Source of the DNA: an uncultured Opitutaceae bacterium
Lineage (GTDB): Bacteria; Verrucomicrobiota; Verrucomicrobiia; Opitutales; Opitutaceae
Reading direction: 5' to 3'
DNA length: 56,051 nt
Assembly (NCBI GenBank): GCA_937889545.1
Contig: CALAOT010000052.1
Span: 1-56,051, forward strand
In this document: in pieces, positions 43,654 through 54,624 of the stretch
How positions within the stretch are numbered: the first letter of the stretch is position 1
Layout of the letters: every line of letters starts with the position of its first letter
Notes under the pieces: generated by a model
Told to the model about the DNA's origin: nothing
The model's database searches: none
Seen by the model: only the letters and a program-made list of their open reading frames with translations
Program-made: the position numbers and the translations under genes

Positions 43654-43860
43654 ATGATCCAAGTCATCGCTGAAATCACAGGAAGCATCCAGGGTGGTCT
43701 AGGCTGTCTCGGCGCCGCCATAGGCGTGGGCCTCGTCGGCTTCAAGGCCGCCGAAGCCGTCGGCCGCAATCCCGGGGCTTCCACGAAGATCCTCGTGCAG
43801 GGCATCCTCGGCATGGCCCTTGCCGAAGCGGTCGCGTTCTACGCGCTCTTCATCAAGTAA
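43654..43860 (+). CDS. atpE: ATP synthase Fo subunit c
   Basis: A 68-aa hairpin forming the rotor ring: helix one GGLGCLGAAIGVGLVGFKAA, loop RNP at 38-40, helix two with the ion-binding Glu at residue 58 (MALAEAVAFYALF). The residue after the Glu is Ala rather than Ser/Thr and no Na+-type Gln is obvious in helix one, so coupling is probably to protons rather than sodium. Length is near the short end of the family. No ribosome binding site is seen. Confidence 0.95.
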   Translation: MIQVIAEITGSIQGGLGCLGAAIGVGLVGFKAAEAVGRNPGASTKILVQGILGMALAEAVAFYALFIK

Positions 43861-43923
43861 ACCCTACCGGTTGCCCAGCGCCGGCGGCTGTCGCCGGCGC
43901 GAACCCTTTAACAGCCCGACGCA

Positions 43924-44508
43924 ATGCTCTCCCACCTGCTCATCCTAGCCCAAGCCGCGGGTCCCGCGGCCGATGCGGCCGCCCACGGGGAGGCCGCAAG
44001 CGGCATCACAAAGATCACCCAGGAATTCGGCCTCAGCTGGCCCTTTCTCCTGGCGCAGATACTGAACTTCTCCGTTGTCGCCTTCCTCCTCTGGAGGTTC
44101 GCATTCAAGCCGGTGCTCTCGATGCTCGACGAGCGCCAGCAGAAGATAGCCGCCGGCCTCAAGTACGCCGAGGAGATGAAGGCCAAGCTTGATGCCGTCC
44201 AGCAGGAGAGCGTGGCAAGCTCCCGGCGGGCGCAGCTCGAGGCGACGAGGATCATCGACGAGGCGCGCAAGTCGGCGAAGGAATTCCTCGACAAGCAGAC
44301 GCAGGAGGGCGCCGCCAAGGCCGGCGAGATCCTCGTGAAGGCCCAGCAGGCCATCGAGCTTGAGAAGAAGAAGATGCTCGCCGAGGCCCGGTCGGAAATC
44401 GCCCGCCTGGTAGTAGCCATCACCGAACGCGTCCTGGCCAAGGAAATGTCCGACGCCGAGCGCAGCCGCTACAACGAGTCCGCCGCCCGCGAACTCACGA
44501 ACGTCTGA
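43924..44508 (+). CDS. atpF: ATP synthase Fo subunit b
   Basis: A 194-aa stator subunit: a membrane helix (FLLAQILNFSVVAFLLWRFAF, about residues 40-60) followed by a long charged coiled coil (ERQQKIAAGLKYAEEMKAKLDAV onward, to EIARLVVAITERVLAKEMSD). About 40 residues precede the membrane helix, longer than E. coli's b and including an Ala/Gly-rich stretch. It sits between atpE and atpH, the usual order. Confidence 0.92.
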   Translation: MLSHLLILAQAAGPAADAAAHGEAASGITKITQEFGLSWPFLLAQILNFSVVAFLLWRFAFKPVLSMLDERQQKIAAGLKYAEEMKAKLDAVQQESVASSRRAQLEATRIIDEARKSAKEFLDKQTQEGAAKAGEILVKAQQAIELEKKKMLAEARSEIARLVVAITERVLAKEMSDAERSRYNESAARELTNV

Positions 44509-44534
44509 GCTGGCTTCACCCCTTCGCCAAACGC

Positions 44535-44930
44535 ATGGCCTCCCACGCCAAGATCGCCGAACTGTTCGCCCGCCAGCTCTTCAAGCTGAGCGTGGTGGGC
44601 GGCGCCGTCTCCGCCGAGCAGGTCGCCGGCGTCCTCGCCTACGTCGAGAAGCACCGGCCCGCCAACTCGGTGATGGTCCTCAAGGCCTATCACCGCCTCG
44701 TCGCCGCCGAACTCGCAAAGGGCGAAGCCGTCGTCGAGCACGCCGGCGCGGTCGACGATGCGATGCTCGCCGCCATCGCGGCCTTGATGAGCCGGCAATA
44801 CGGCCGCCCCGTCGTCGCGACGGCGAAGCCCAGGGCCGCCCTCCTCGCCGGACTGCGCGTGCGCGTGGGCGACGACGTCTACGAATCGTCCATCGCCGGC
44901 CAGCTGGCGGCGCTCGCCTCGGCGGTGTGA
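44535..44930 (+). CDS. atpH: ATP synthase F1 subunit delta, short form
   Basis: A 131-aa delta/OSCP-like protein by position (between atpF and atpA) and by its C-terminal pattern: [26 protein letters not shown] matches the family ending G-x(2)-[VI]-x-[VI]-G-x(2)-V-x-D/E-x-S-[VI]-x-[GA]-x-L. The N-terminus [20 protein letters not shown] is a plausible start of the helical bundle. At 131 aa it is much shorter than the usual roughly 175-180, so part of the N-terminal six-helix domain appears missing or compressed. I see no frameshift or second reading frame supplying it. Interpretation as delta rests mainly on synteny and the C-terminus. Confidence 0.8.
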   Translation: MASHAKIAELFARQLFKLSVVGGAVSAEQVAGVLAYVEKHRPANSVMVLKAYHRLVAAELAKGEAVVEHAGAVDDAMLAAIAALMSRQYGRPVVATAKPRAALLAGLRVRVGDDVYESSIAGQLAALASAV

Positions 44931-44976
44931 CGCCACACCCCCCTCCCTTTACGAAACCCGTCCCAAGAATCGCCCC

Positions 44977-46503
44977 ATGAGCACCGTCCTCGAACAAATC
45001 GAACAGCAGATCGCCAAGTTATCCGGCAAGGGCGTGAAGAAGAACACGGGCAACATCCGCACGGTTGCCGACGGAGTCGCCAAGATCGACGGGCTCTCCG
45101 ACGTGATGTACAACGAGATGGTGCAGTTTCCCGGGGGCGCGATTGGAATCGCGCTCAACCTTGAGGAGGACGAGGTCGGCTGCGTCATCCTGGGCGACCT
45201 TTCCAGCCTCAAGGAGGGCGACGAGGTCACCACCACAGGCAGGCTTCTTTCCGTCCCCGTCGGCAAGGAGCTCCTTGGCCGCACCGTCGACGCGCTCGGC
45301 AATCCCGTAGACGGCAAGGGCCCGATCGACGCCAAGGAGTTCTATCCCGTAGAACGGATCGCCCCCGGCGTCGTGGTCCGCAAGTCCGTCTCGCAGGCTC
45401 TCTTCACAGGGATCATGGCGATCGATTCCATGATCCCGATCGGGCGCGGACAACGCGAGCTGATCATCGGCGACCGCGGGACCGGCAAGACGACCATCAC
45501 GATCGACACGATCATCAACCAGGCGCGAATCAACCGGGTGGGCCTGGCCTCCGGAGACGCGAAGTTCCGCCCGGTCTACTCGATCTACGTCGCCGTCGGC
45601 CAGAAGAACTCGAACATCGCCCGCACGGTCACGGCTCTCGAGGCCGCTGGCGCGCTCGAATTCACGACCATCGTCGCGGCGCCAGCCGCCGACAACCCCG
45701 CCAACCTGTACCTCGCGCCGTATTCCGGCGCCGCCATGGGCGAATGGTTCATGGAGAATGGAATGGACGCCCTGATCGTCTACGACGACCTCTCCAAGCA
45801 CGCCGTCGCGTACCGCCAGATCTCGCTGATCCTCAAGCGTCCCTCGGGGCGCGAAGCGTATCCGGGCGACGTGTTCTACCTCCACAGCCGCCTCCTCGAG
45901 CGCGCTGCGCGCCTTGAAGGGAAGGGCTCGCTCACCGCGCTCCCCATCATCGAGACGCTCGCGGGCGACGTCTCAGCCTATATCTCCACGAACGTCATCT
46001 CGATCACGGACGGCCAGATCTTCCTCGAGACGGATCTCTTCAACCAGGGCATCCGGCCCGCCATCTCGGTGGGACTTTCGGTCTCCCGCGTGGGCTCGGC
46101 CGCGCAGATCAAGGCGACGAAACAGGTCGGTGGAAAGCTCAAGGGCGAACTCGCACAGTTCCGCGAGCTCGCGGCCTTCGCGCAATTCGGATCGGACCTC
46201 GATGCGAAGACGAAGGCGCAGCTCGACCGCGGCAATCGCATTGTCGAGCTCTTCAAGCAGCCGGCGTTTTCGCCGCTGCCCATCGAGCTCCAGGTCGCGG
46301 TCCTCTTTGCGATGCAGAAGGGCTTCTTCGAGCCAATCGACATCCGGAAGGTCGTCGAAGCTGCCGTCTCCCTGAAGAGCTTCTTCACCACCCGCAAGGA
46401 CGCGCTTCTCGCGGAGATCCGCACCAAGGCGGCGCTCGACGCGGAGCTCGAGGCCAAGCTGCAGGCGGCGTGCGAGGAGTGGAAGTCGTCCTTTGCGGCC
46501 TGA
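44977..46503 (+). CDS. atpA: ATP synthase F1 subunit alpha
   Basis: A 508-aa non-catalytic nucleotide-binding subunit. P-loop GDRGTGKT; the [17 protein letters not shown] and [19 protein letters not shown] stretches; the conserved [45 protein letters not shown] region with its [11 protein letters not shown] hallmark; and [17 protein letters not shown]. Length and order are canonical. The leader before the ATG is C-rich without a ribosome binding site. Confidence 0.97.
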   Translation: MSTVLEQIEQQIAKLSGKGVKKNTGNIRTVADGVAKIDGLSDVMYNEMVQFPGGAIGIALNLEEDEVGCVILGDLSSLKEGDEVTTTGRLLSVPVGKELLGRTVDALGNPVDGKGPIDAKEFYPVERIAPGVVVRKSVSQALFTGIMAIDSMIPIGRGQRELIIGDRGTGKTTITIDTIINQARINRVGLASGDAKFRPVYSIYVAVGQKNSNIARTVTALEAAGALEFTTIVAAPAADNPANLYLAPYSGAAMGEWFMENGMDALIVYDDLSKHAVAYRQISLILKRPSGREAYPGDVFYLHSRLLERAARLEGKGSLTALPIIETLAGDVSAYISTNVISITDGQIFLETDLFNQGIRPAISVGLSVSRVGSAAQIKATKQVGGKLKGELAQFRELAAFAQFGSDLDAKTKAQLDRGNRIVELFKQPAFSPLPIELQVAVLFAMQKGFFEPIDIRKVVEAAVSLKSFFTTRKDALLAEIRTKAALDAELEAKLQAACEEWKSSFAA

Positions 46504-46554
46504 CCGCGCCCGCAACCACACACCCGCCCACCCAGCTGCTCAAAAGGCACCCCG

Positions 46555-48893
<2,339 letters not shown>

Positions 48894-48897
48894 TCCC

Positions 48898-49305
48898 ATG
48901 CCCCTCACGCTTGAGATCGTCACGCCAGAGGCCCTGGTCTACTCCGAAACGGTTGACACGGTTGTCATACCAACCGTGGAGGGAGAGGTCGGCATCCTGC
49001 CCGGTCACATTCCCCTGGTCACGCGAGTCGAGGCAGGGGAACTTCGGGCGACCAAGGGCAGCGTGACCCAATTCCTCGTGGTCGGCGGCGGCTTCGCCCA
49101 GGTCACCGGGGAAAAGGTCTCCATCTTGGCCGACCGCGCGATCAATGAGGAAAAGATCGACGAGAATGCCGCCGCCGATGCGATGAGGCGCGCCGAGGAC
49201 GCCCTCAAGGCGAAGCAAACGCTCGAGCCCGCGGAGATCGAGCGTCTCGAGGCGGTCGTCCGTTTCTCTGTCGCACAGCTTGGGGTAAAGCGCCGCCGCT
49301 CCTAG
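48898..49305 (+). CDS. atpC: ATP synthase F1 subunit epsilon
   Basis: A 135-aa rotor subunit: N-terminal beta sandwich (LTLEIVTPEALVYSETVDTVVIPTVEGEVGILPGHIPLVTRVEAGELR, with the GEVGILPGH motif) and a C-terminal two-helix region (NEEKIDENAAADAMRRAEDALKAK...). It closes the operon. Downstream is a 247-bp gap before feoA. Confidence 0.95.
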   Translation: MPLTLEIVTPEALVYSETVDTVVIPTVEGEVGILPGHIPLVTRVEAGELRATKGSVTQFLVVGGGFAQVTGEKVSILADRAINEEKIDENAAADAMRRAEDALKAKQTLEPAEIERLEAVVRFSVAQLGVKRRRS

Positions 49306-49514
49306 GAACATCGGGCCCGCGCGTTCAAACACACCAGATTCGGATCCCGGGAATGCCGAAAATGTGCCCTCGGCGTCTTCGTGTCTTTTTGGCATTTTAG
49401 GGCATTTATTGCGAATTTTGCCTCATTTTCTGGAAAAAACACCCCTTTTTTGCCGAAAAAAGGCCTGAATTCCATCGCGCCGAAAATGGGCGCAAAACCT
49501 CAAATAAGATTTTC
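49306..49514. other. AT-rich gap between atpC and the feo promoter
   Basis: About 200 bp markedly richer in A and T than the window (especially 49380-49515), without an open frame of note. It holds an AT stem CCTTTTTT/AAAAAAGG (49444-49463, loop GCCG) and a GCGCC/GGCGC hairpin near 49478-49496. Neither ends in a U-tract in the right direction, so I cannot call a clear atp terminator. Confidence 0.5.
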
Positions 49515-49543
49515 TTGAAACTGAGTCTCAGTTCCCTTACATT
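49515..49543 (+). promoter_or_regulatory. Sigma-70-type promoter of the feo operon
   Basis: TTGAAA (49515-49520), a 17-bp spacer and TACATT (49538-49543). The expected transcription start about 7 bp on, near 49550, is 2-4 nt before the feoA ATG at 49553, so the message would be leaderless or almost so. The spacer and -35 carry the palindrome at 49519-49533. Confidence 0.65.
49519..49533. promoter_or_regulatory. 15-bp palindromic operator, probably iron-responsive
   Basis: AACTGAG-T-CTCAGTT is a perfect palindrome around a central T, lying over the -35 end and spacer of the feo promoter. The outer bases extend it to 19 bp with one mismatched pair. The placement would let a bound repressor block RNA polymerase. 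Fur- or DtxR-type control is inferred from the downstream iron genes, not from a matched consensus. Confidence 0.6.
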
Positions 49544-49552
49544 TGGCGCGCA

Positions 49553-49804
49553 ATGAAAGGAATGCCGTCCAATTCCCCGCTGCCGCTCTGCCAGTTGCCG
49601 CCCCATGCAACGGGGCGCATCCGGGAGCTCAGGGGAGATTCCGAATTCTGCCAGAGGATCCGGGAGATGGGATTCGGCGAGTCAACCTATGTGACCAAGG
49701 TCTCCGGGAGTCACACCATCCTTTGCCAGATCAATGGAACGCGCATTGCTCTGAGCCACGGCGCGGCAAGCCAGATACTCGTCGAGCGTATCGGCTCCAG
49801 CTAG
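49553..49804 (+). CDS. feoA: FeoA-domain protein, first copy
   Basis: An 83-aa SH3-like FeoA domain: TGRIRELRGDSEFCQRIREMGFGESTYVTKVSG, ending in QINGTRIALSHGAASQILV, matching the FeoA pattern R-x(n)-L-x-E-MG-[FIL]-x-x-G and the late L-x-x-x-A-x-x-I. FeoA assists FeoB in ferrous iron import. It is the first gene of the operon and begins almost at the predicted transcript start. The residue run before the domain (MKGMPSNSPLPLCQLPPHA) is longer than typical. Confidence 0.88.
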   Translation: MKGMPSNSPLPLCQLPPHATGRIRELRGDSEFCQRIREMGFGESTYVTKVSGSHTILCQINGTRIALSHGAASQILVERIGSS

Positions 49805-49820
49805 GCGTGCGGAAGGTTCC

Positions 49821-50057
49821 ATGGCGGCGGCGGTCAAGCTATCCGATCTTCCGATCGGCGCGTCTGCCATCGTCCGCGAATTGCCGAAATCCGGGCTGCT
49901 CAGGCTCAGGGAAATGGGCCTCCTGGCGGGAACCCGGGTCACGCTGGTGCGATGCGCTCCCTTTGGCGACCCGATCGAGATCAAGGTTCGCGGCTACCAC
50001 CTGACTCTCAGGAAGAGTGAGGCGGCGCTCGTCATCGTCGATCCGCAGGAGCCATGA
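49821..50057 (+). CDS. feoA: FeoA-domain protein, second copy
   Basis: A 78-aa FeoA domain: VKLSDLPIGASAIVRELPKSGLLRLREMGLLAGTRVTLVRCAPFGDPIEIKVRGYHLTLRKSEAALVIV. This copy is closer to the classic FeoA sequence (LREMGLLPGT-like, LRKSEA) than the first. It follows 16 bp after the first feoA and overlaps feoB by 4 bp. Tandem feoA genes before feoB occur in several phyla; whether the two proteins form a heteromer is unknown. Confidence 0.92.
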   Translation: MAAAVKLSDLPIGASAIVRELPKSGLLRLREMGLLAGTRVTLVRCAPFGDPIEIKVRGYHLTLRKSEAALVIVDPQEP

Positions 50058-52162
50058 CGCCGCCAGCGAAGCCCCCTGGTGCTCCCAGGTCGCCCGTCTA
50101 CGCGATTGTCGGCAATCCGAACTGCGGGAAGAGCACCCTCTTCAACGCGCTCACCGGGCTGAAGCAGAGGGTCGGAAACTACCCCGGCGTCACCGTGGAA
50201 AAGAAGACGGGCACGCTGTACTCGCAGCACGGCCAGCCAATCACGGTCATCGACCTCCCCGGGTCGTATTCCCTGGCCGCGCGCTCACCGGATGAAGCCG
50301 TAACACGCGACGTGCTCCTTGGCCGCCGGACGGATACGCCCCAGCCCGACCGAGTACTATGCATCGTCGATACGACGAACCTCGAGCGCAACCTGTACCT
50401 GGTTCATCAGGTGCTGGACCTCGGCAGGCCGGTCATCCTGATCCTCAACATGATGGATCTCGTTGCCCAGGCGGGGCTTTCGATCCGCGCCGCTCGATTG
50501 GAGCAGATGCTCGGCATCCCGGTGATTCCCTGCGAGGCGGCGAATGGAAAGGGCATCATCGAGCTGAAGCTCGCGATGAGCAGGCACGACCTCCCTCTGC
50601 CGCGCCACGCGTGGGATATTCCAGCGGCGATCGCGTCCGCCGTCGCCGAACTGCAGGCGTCGCTGGTCGCAAACGGAGGAAAGGCCCCCCTTATTGCGCG
50701 CGCCGAGGCCCTTCTGCTCCTCACCGACCAGGATTCCGTGCGCGTGGCGGGTTCCACGCCCCTTGACCGGCGCACCGAGGAAATCCTGAGGTCCTGGCAG
50801 AAGCGCTGGGAGGCCGAGGGGATGGACTGGGCGGGCACGCTCGTGAGCTCGCGCTATGAAGTGATTGGCCGGCTGGCCGCCGAGGTGGTCCAGACAGCCC
50901 GCGTGCAAACCCCGACGCCGAGCGACCGGATCGACGCCATAGTCACCCACCCGGTGTGGGGATGGCTCGCCCTGGGCGCCGTGATGACGCTGCTCTTCGT
51001 GAGCATCTTCCAGTTCGCGCAGGCTCCGATGGACTGGATCGCCAACGGCAATGCCGCGCTCGCCAACTGGATTAAGCGCCAGATGCCCGAGGGCGACCTT
51101 CGGAACCTGCTTACCGACGGGGTCATCGGGGGAGTCGGCACCATCGTGATGTTTCTGCCGCAGATCCTCATCCTGTTTTTCTTCATCGGGTTGCTTGAGA
51201 GCACCGGCTACATGGCGCGGGCCGCGTTCATCATGGACCGGCTGATGAGCCGGGTGGGGCTCAACGGCAAGTCGTTCATCCCGCTGCTCAGCTCCTACGC
51301 CTGCGCGATTCCGGGCATCATGGCCACGCGCACCATCGAGGATCCCAAGGACCGGCTCGTCACCATCCTGGTGGCGCCGCTGATGAGCTGCTCGGCACGC
51401 CTCCCCGTGTACCTGATGATGATCGCGGCCCTGCTGCCCGGGTCCAGCGTGTCGCTCGCGGCAAAGGTCGGCATCATGGTCCTGATGTACGCGCTCGGCA
51501 CGCTCGGGGCCTTTGGCTTCGCGTGGCTCTTCAAGCGCACGCTGCTCAGGGGCAAGCCGCCCCTGATGATCATGGAACTGCCGCCGTACCGCCTCCCGCG
51601 CCTGAGGGACGTCTTCCTGCACATGGTCGAGCGCGCGGGGCTCTTCCTCAAGAACGCAGGGACGATCATCCTGGCAATCAGCGTCGTGCTCTGGTTCCTC
51701 GCGGCCTATCCGAAGGCGCCCGCCGGGGCGAACGCCACCCAGCAGCTCGCCCAGAGCTTCGCAGGTCGGGCGGGGCATGCGATCGAGCCGCTAATCAAGC
51801 CGATCGGGTTCGACTGGCAGATCGGGATCGGCCTCATCAGCTCATTCGCCGCGCGCGAGGTCTTCGTCAGCACGATGGGCGTGGTCTTCAACGCCGAGGC
51901 CGAGGGCGAGAACACCGCACCCCTCACGCACGCCCTCAATGCCGCGAGGTGGCCGGACGGCCGCGTGCTCTTTACGCCGCTCGTCTGCTTCACCCTGATG
52001 ATCTTCTATGTCTTTGCTATGCAGTGCATGAGCACGATCGCCGTGGTGCGCCGCGAGACGAACTCCTGGCGCTGGCCCATCTTTCAGACGGCATACATGA
52101 CTGGCGCCGCGTGGATTATCTCGTTCATTGTGTACCAGTCAGGAACCGCCCTGGGTTTCTAG
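50054..52162 (+). CDS. feoB: Ferrous iron transport protein B
   Basis: A 702-aa GTP-gated ferrous iron transporter. The N-terminal G domain has GNPNCGKSTLFNALTG (G1), VGNYPGVTVEKKTG (G2), DLPGSYSL (G3) and LNMMDL (G4); a helical spacer follows. The membrane part holds two Gate-type repeats, with GVIGGVGTIVMFLPQILILFFFIGLLESTGYMARAAFIMDR and the conserved Cys in LLSSYACAIPGIMATRTI, and FAAREVFVSTMGVVF near the C-terminus. Both halves are complete. Confidence 0.97.
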   Translation: MTPPAKPPGAPRSPVYAIVGNPNCGKSTLFNALTGLKQRVGNYPGVTVEKKTGTLYSQHGQPITVIDLPGSYSLAARSPDEAVTRDVLLGRRTDTPQPDRVLCIVDTTNLERNLYLVHQVLDLGRPVILILNMMDLVAQAGLSIRAARLEQMLGIPVIPCEAANGKGIIELKLAMSRHDLPLPRHAWDIPAAIASAVAELQASLVANGGKAPLIARAEALLLLTDQDSVRVAGSTPLDRRTEEILRSWQKRWEAEGMDWAGTLVSSRYEVIGRLAAEVVQTARVQTPTPSDRIDAIVTHPVWGWLALGAVMTLLFVSIFQFAQAPMDWIANGNAALANWIKRQMPEGDLRNLLTDGVIGGVGTIVMFLPQILILFFFIGLLESTGYMARAAFIMDRLMSRVGLNGKSFIPLLSSYACAIPGIMATRTIEDPKDRLVTILVAPLMSCSARLPVYLMMIAALLPGSSVSLAAKVGIMVLMYALGTLGAFGFAWLFKRTLLRGKPPLMIMELPPYRLPRLRDVFLHMVERAGLFLKNAGTIILAISVVLWFLAAYPKAPAGANATQQLAQSFAGRAGHAIEPLIKPIGFDWQIGIGLISSFAAREVFVSTMGVVFNAEAEGENTAPLTHALNAARWPDGRVLFTPLVCFTLMIFYVFAMQCMSTIAVVRRETNSWRWPIFQTAYMTGAAWIISFIVYQSGTALGF

Positions 52163-52168
52163 CCGTCC

Positions 52169-52339
52169 ATGTCGCACCAATTCCAGACCCTCTCCGCCCT
52201 CCTGCTGGTGGCCATCGCCGCCACCTGGCTCGCCCTGCGCGCGGTCGCGAGGAGGAAGAAGCCGGGATGCGGGGGCGATTGCGGGTGCGCCCCAGGCGAC
52301 CTGAGGGCAACGGTTTCCCGCCGTGAAAAGGAAAGCTAG
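52169..52339 (+). CDS. Small FeoB-associated Cys-rich membrane protein
   Basis: A 56-aa protein starting 6 bp after feoB: one membrane helix (TLSALLLVAIAATWLALRAVA, residues 7-27), a basic stop-transfer (RRKK), then a cytoplasmic Cys cluster CGGDCGC (residues 34-40). It fits the FeoB-associated Cys-rich membrane protein group, thought to bind iron or act as an accessory in place of FeoC. The following 138 bp to the next gene holds nothing clear. Confidence 0.85.
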   Translation: MSHQFQTLSALLLVAIAATWLALRAVARRKKPGCGGDCGCAPGDLRATVSRREKES

Positions 52340-52477
52340 GCGCGCGTCCCGGGCCGGCGCCCGGCGAAATTCGGACGGATCGCCCAAGTACCCGCCGCTC
52401 CATCCTTCGTGTTTGACGAAGCTGCGCGGCCGGTGACGCTCGCTGGACGAAAAAAACGCGCTGTTCGACCCGCCTCC

Positions 52478-53341
52478 ATGCTCCTGCTTCATGACCCCCG
52501 GTGCGCCGAGTACGGCTCGTACGGGCACCCCGAGCAGCCGGCGCGCGTGACCAAGACGGCAGCGCACCTGCGCGCATGCCGCGCCTCGTGGGCCTGGCGC
52601 CCGGTCGCCGACGGCGTCCCTGATGAAACCCTTCTGCTCGCGCACACGCCCGCGCACCTCGCCCGCCTCGGGGAGCCGCACGACTTCGATGCGGATACGC
52701 CGTATTACCCGGACATCGCCGTCCATGCCCGCCGGTCCGTCGCCGCGGCGCTCGCGGCGGCGGCCCATGCGCATGCAAGCCGGGAGCCTGCATTTGCTCT
52801 CATGCGGCCCCCGGGCCACCATGCGACCGCCGACCGGGCGATGGGTTTCTGCTACCTGAACCAGGTCGCAATCGCCGCCCTTGCGGCCCGCCGGGACCTC
52901 GGCGCCGAGCGGGTCGCCGTCTGGGACTTCGACGCGCATCACTGCAATGGCACGGAGTCCATCCTCTTCGGCCGCGAGGGGTTCCTTGTCTGCTCCGTGC
53001 ACCAGGCCGCCGGTTACCCGGGCACCGGCATGCACCACTCCGACAACAGCCGCAACTGGGCCCTTCCCCCAAAAACGCCCCGCGGGCAGCACATGGAGGC
53101 GCTGCGAGCGTCGCTCGACGCGGTGGTCTCGTTCCGTCCGGACCTCGTGCTGGTCTCCGCGGGCTTCGACGCCTATGCCCGCGACCCGATCACCGAGATG
53201 TCGCTTGAAATCGAGGATTTCGCACGGATCGGGCGGTGGCTTCTCGAGACGAGGCTCCCGGCCGCCGCCATCCTCGAGGGCGGATACAGCTCCGACCTCC
53301 CCCTGCTCGTCGAGGCGTTTCTTGCGGCGTGGGCGGCGTAG
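52478..53341 (+). CDS. Histone-deacetylase-family protein (AcuC/APAH-like)
   Basis: A 287-aa zinc deacetylase: start MLLLHDPRCAEYG, catalytic His pair in RPPGHHATADRAMGFCYLNQVAIAA, zinc ligands in VWDFDAHHCNGTE (Asp and His) and VSAGFDAYARDPI (Asp), then LEGGYSSDLP. All catalytic positions are present. Bacterial members deacetylate acetylated polyamines or proteins; the substrate here is unknown. ATG 52478 matches the family start; residues read upstream of it do not. Confidence 0.92.
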   Translation: MLLLHDPRCAEYGSYGHPEQPARVTKTAAHLRACRASWAWRPVADGVPDETLLLAHTPAHLARLGEPHDFDADTPYYPDIAVHARRSVAAALAAAAHAHASREPAFALMRPPGHHATADRAMGFCYLNQVAIAALAARRDLGAERVAVWDFDAHHCNGTESILFGREGFLVCSVHQAAGYPGTGMHHSDNSRNWALPPKTPRGQHMEALRASLDAVVSFRPDLVLVSAGFDAYARDPITEMSLEIEDFARIGRWLLETRLPAAAILEGGYSSDLPLLVEAFLAAWAA

Positions 53342-53448
53342 GAGGCGGGGCTTCCGCGGAAGCGACGAGCCTCGCGCCCCGGGCCGCACGCGGCCGAGAT
53401 TAGGATTCGCACTTCAACGGTCCATCGCACACGCTCCTCCAGCCTGAG

Positions 53449-54624
53449 ATGATCTCCCGCTTCCTGCCGCACCCGGTCCGCCGCCTGTTCGGCGTCAAGA
53501 CCCAACACGCCCGCATTTCCGGCCACCGCCTGATCGACCAGCCCGGCCAGCTTCCTCCGCTCCTCGCGGCCATAGACCAGGCGGGCGAGGTCGTCATGGA
53601 CACGGAGGCGGACAACATGTACCGGTTCCGCGTCCGGGTGTGCCTGCTTCAGTTCTACGTGAACGGAGAGGTATTCCTCGCGGATGCGCTCGCTCCGCTC
53701 GACCTCGGGCTGCTCTGGCCGCGGCTTGCGAAGAAGCACCTGGTGATGCATGGGAGCGATTTCGACCTCCGCCTCCTGCATGACCTGTGCGGCTTCCGGG
53801 CGAAGAGCCTTTTCGACACGATGCTGGCCGCCCAGCTCCTCGGCAACGGGCGGATCGGGCTCGCGTCGCTGATCGACGACAATTTTGGCGTGAAGCTCGA
53901 CAAGGACGGCCAGAAGGCCAACTGGTCGCGGCGGCCGATAACCCAGAGGCTGCTCGACTATGCCGCGCTCGACGTGTGGTACCTGCCCGCCCTGCGCGAT
54001 ATTCTCACGCGCGAGCTCAGGCGGCTGGGCCGCCTAGACTGGTTGGAGCAGCAATGCCGGGCGCAGATCGAGGCCGGCACCACGGGGTTTTCTCCGCCCG
54101 ACGAGAACGACTGGCGGATCGGCAGGTCGGAGCGCCTGCGCGCGCGCGGCCAGGGTGTCCTGCACGCCATCTGGCACTGGCGCCAGGAGCAGGCCCAACG
54201 GCTGGACACCCCTCCCTTCAAGGTCTGCTCAAACGAGCTCCTGGTCCGGCTGGCGGCGGCGGCCGACGAGGGCGACTCCGAGGAATCCATCCTGAAGACG
54301 GTGAACCTGGGCAAGCGGCATGCGCGACTCATCGGCTCGCTCGCCGCGGCGGTCCGCCAGGGATTGAAGAGGGACCCGCGCACGCTTCCCCGGCGTGCGG
54401 GCCGCGACCCCAACCACGCGCCCCTGACCCGGGCGGAGATCGATCTTCTCGACCGGATCAAGGAGGACCGGGACAAGATCGCCGCGAGAATCTCGATCGA
54501 TCCCACCCTGATCGCCAACCGGTCCCAGCTTGCGCAGATCGCGCGATCCCCCCGCATGCTGGGTGACGTTCTCCTGCCCTGGCAGGCTTCCCTTCTCGCC
54601 GAGGCGCCGTCGCTCAAAGCGTGA
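53449..54624 (+). CDS. rnd: RNase D-like 3'-5' exoribonuclease
   Basis: A 391-aa DEDD exonuclease with HRDC-like region. Active-site residues: D51 and E53 in VVMDTEADN, Asp in HGSDFDLRLLHD, and Asp with Tyr context in DYAALDVWYL (DEDDy subclass). C-terminal helices (RARGQGVLHAIWHWRQEQAQRLDTPPFKVCSNELLVRLA) form the HRDC domain. RNase D matures tRNA and stable RNA 3' ends. Its stop overlaps the next gene's GTG start (GTGA). Confidence 0.9.
   Translation: MISRFLPHPVRRLFGVKTQHARISGHRLIDQPGQLPPLLAAIDQAGEVVMDTEADNMYRFRVRVCLLQFYVNGEVFLADALAPLDLGLLWPRLAKKHLVMHGSDFDLRLLHDLCGFRAKSLFDTMLAAQLLGNGRIGLASLIDDNFGVKLDKDGQKANWSRRPITQRLLDYAALDVWYLPALRDILTRELRRLGRLDWLEQQCRAQIEAGTTGFSPPDENDWRIGRSERLRARGQGVLHAIWHWRQEQAQRLDTPPFKVCSNELLVRLAAAADEGDSEESILKTVNLGKRHARLIGSLAAAVRQGLKRDPRTLPRRAGRDPNHAPLTRAEIDLLDRIKEDRDKIAARISIDPTLIANRSQLAQIARSPRMLGDVLLPWQASLLAEAPSLKA

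Noticed and set aside
49444..49463. Hairpin CCTTTTTT/AAAAAAGG as the atp operon terminator
   Set aside because: The stem is A/T with no GC core and no trailing U-tract; it may simply be part of an AT-rich gap.
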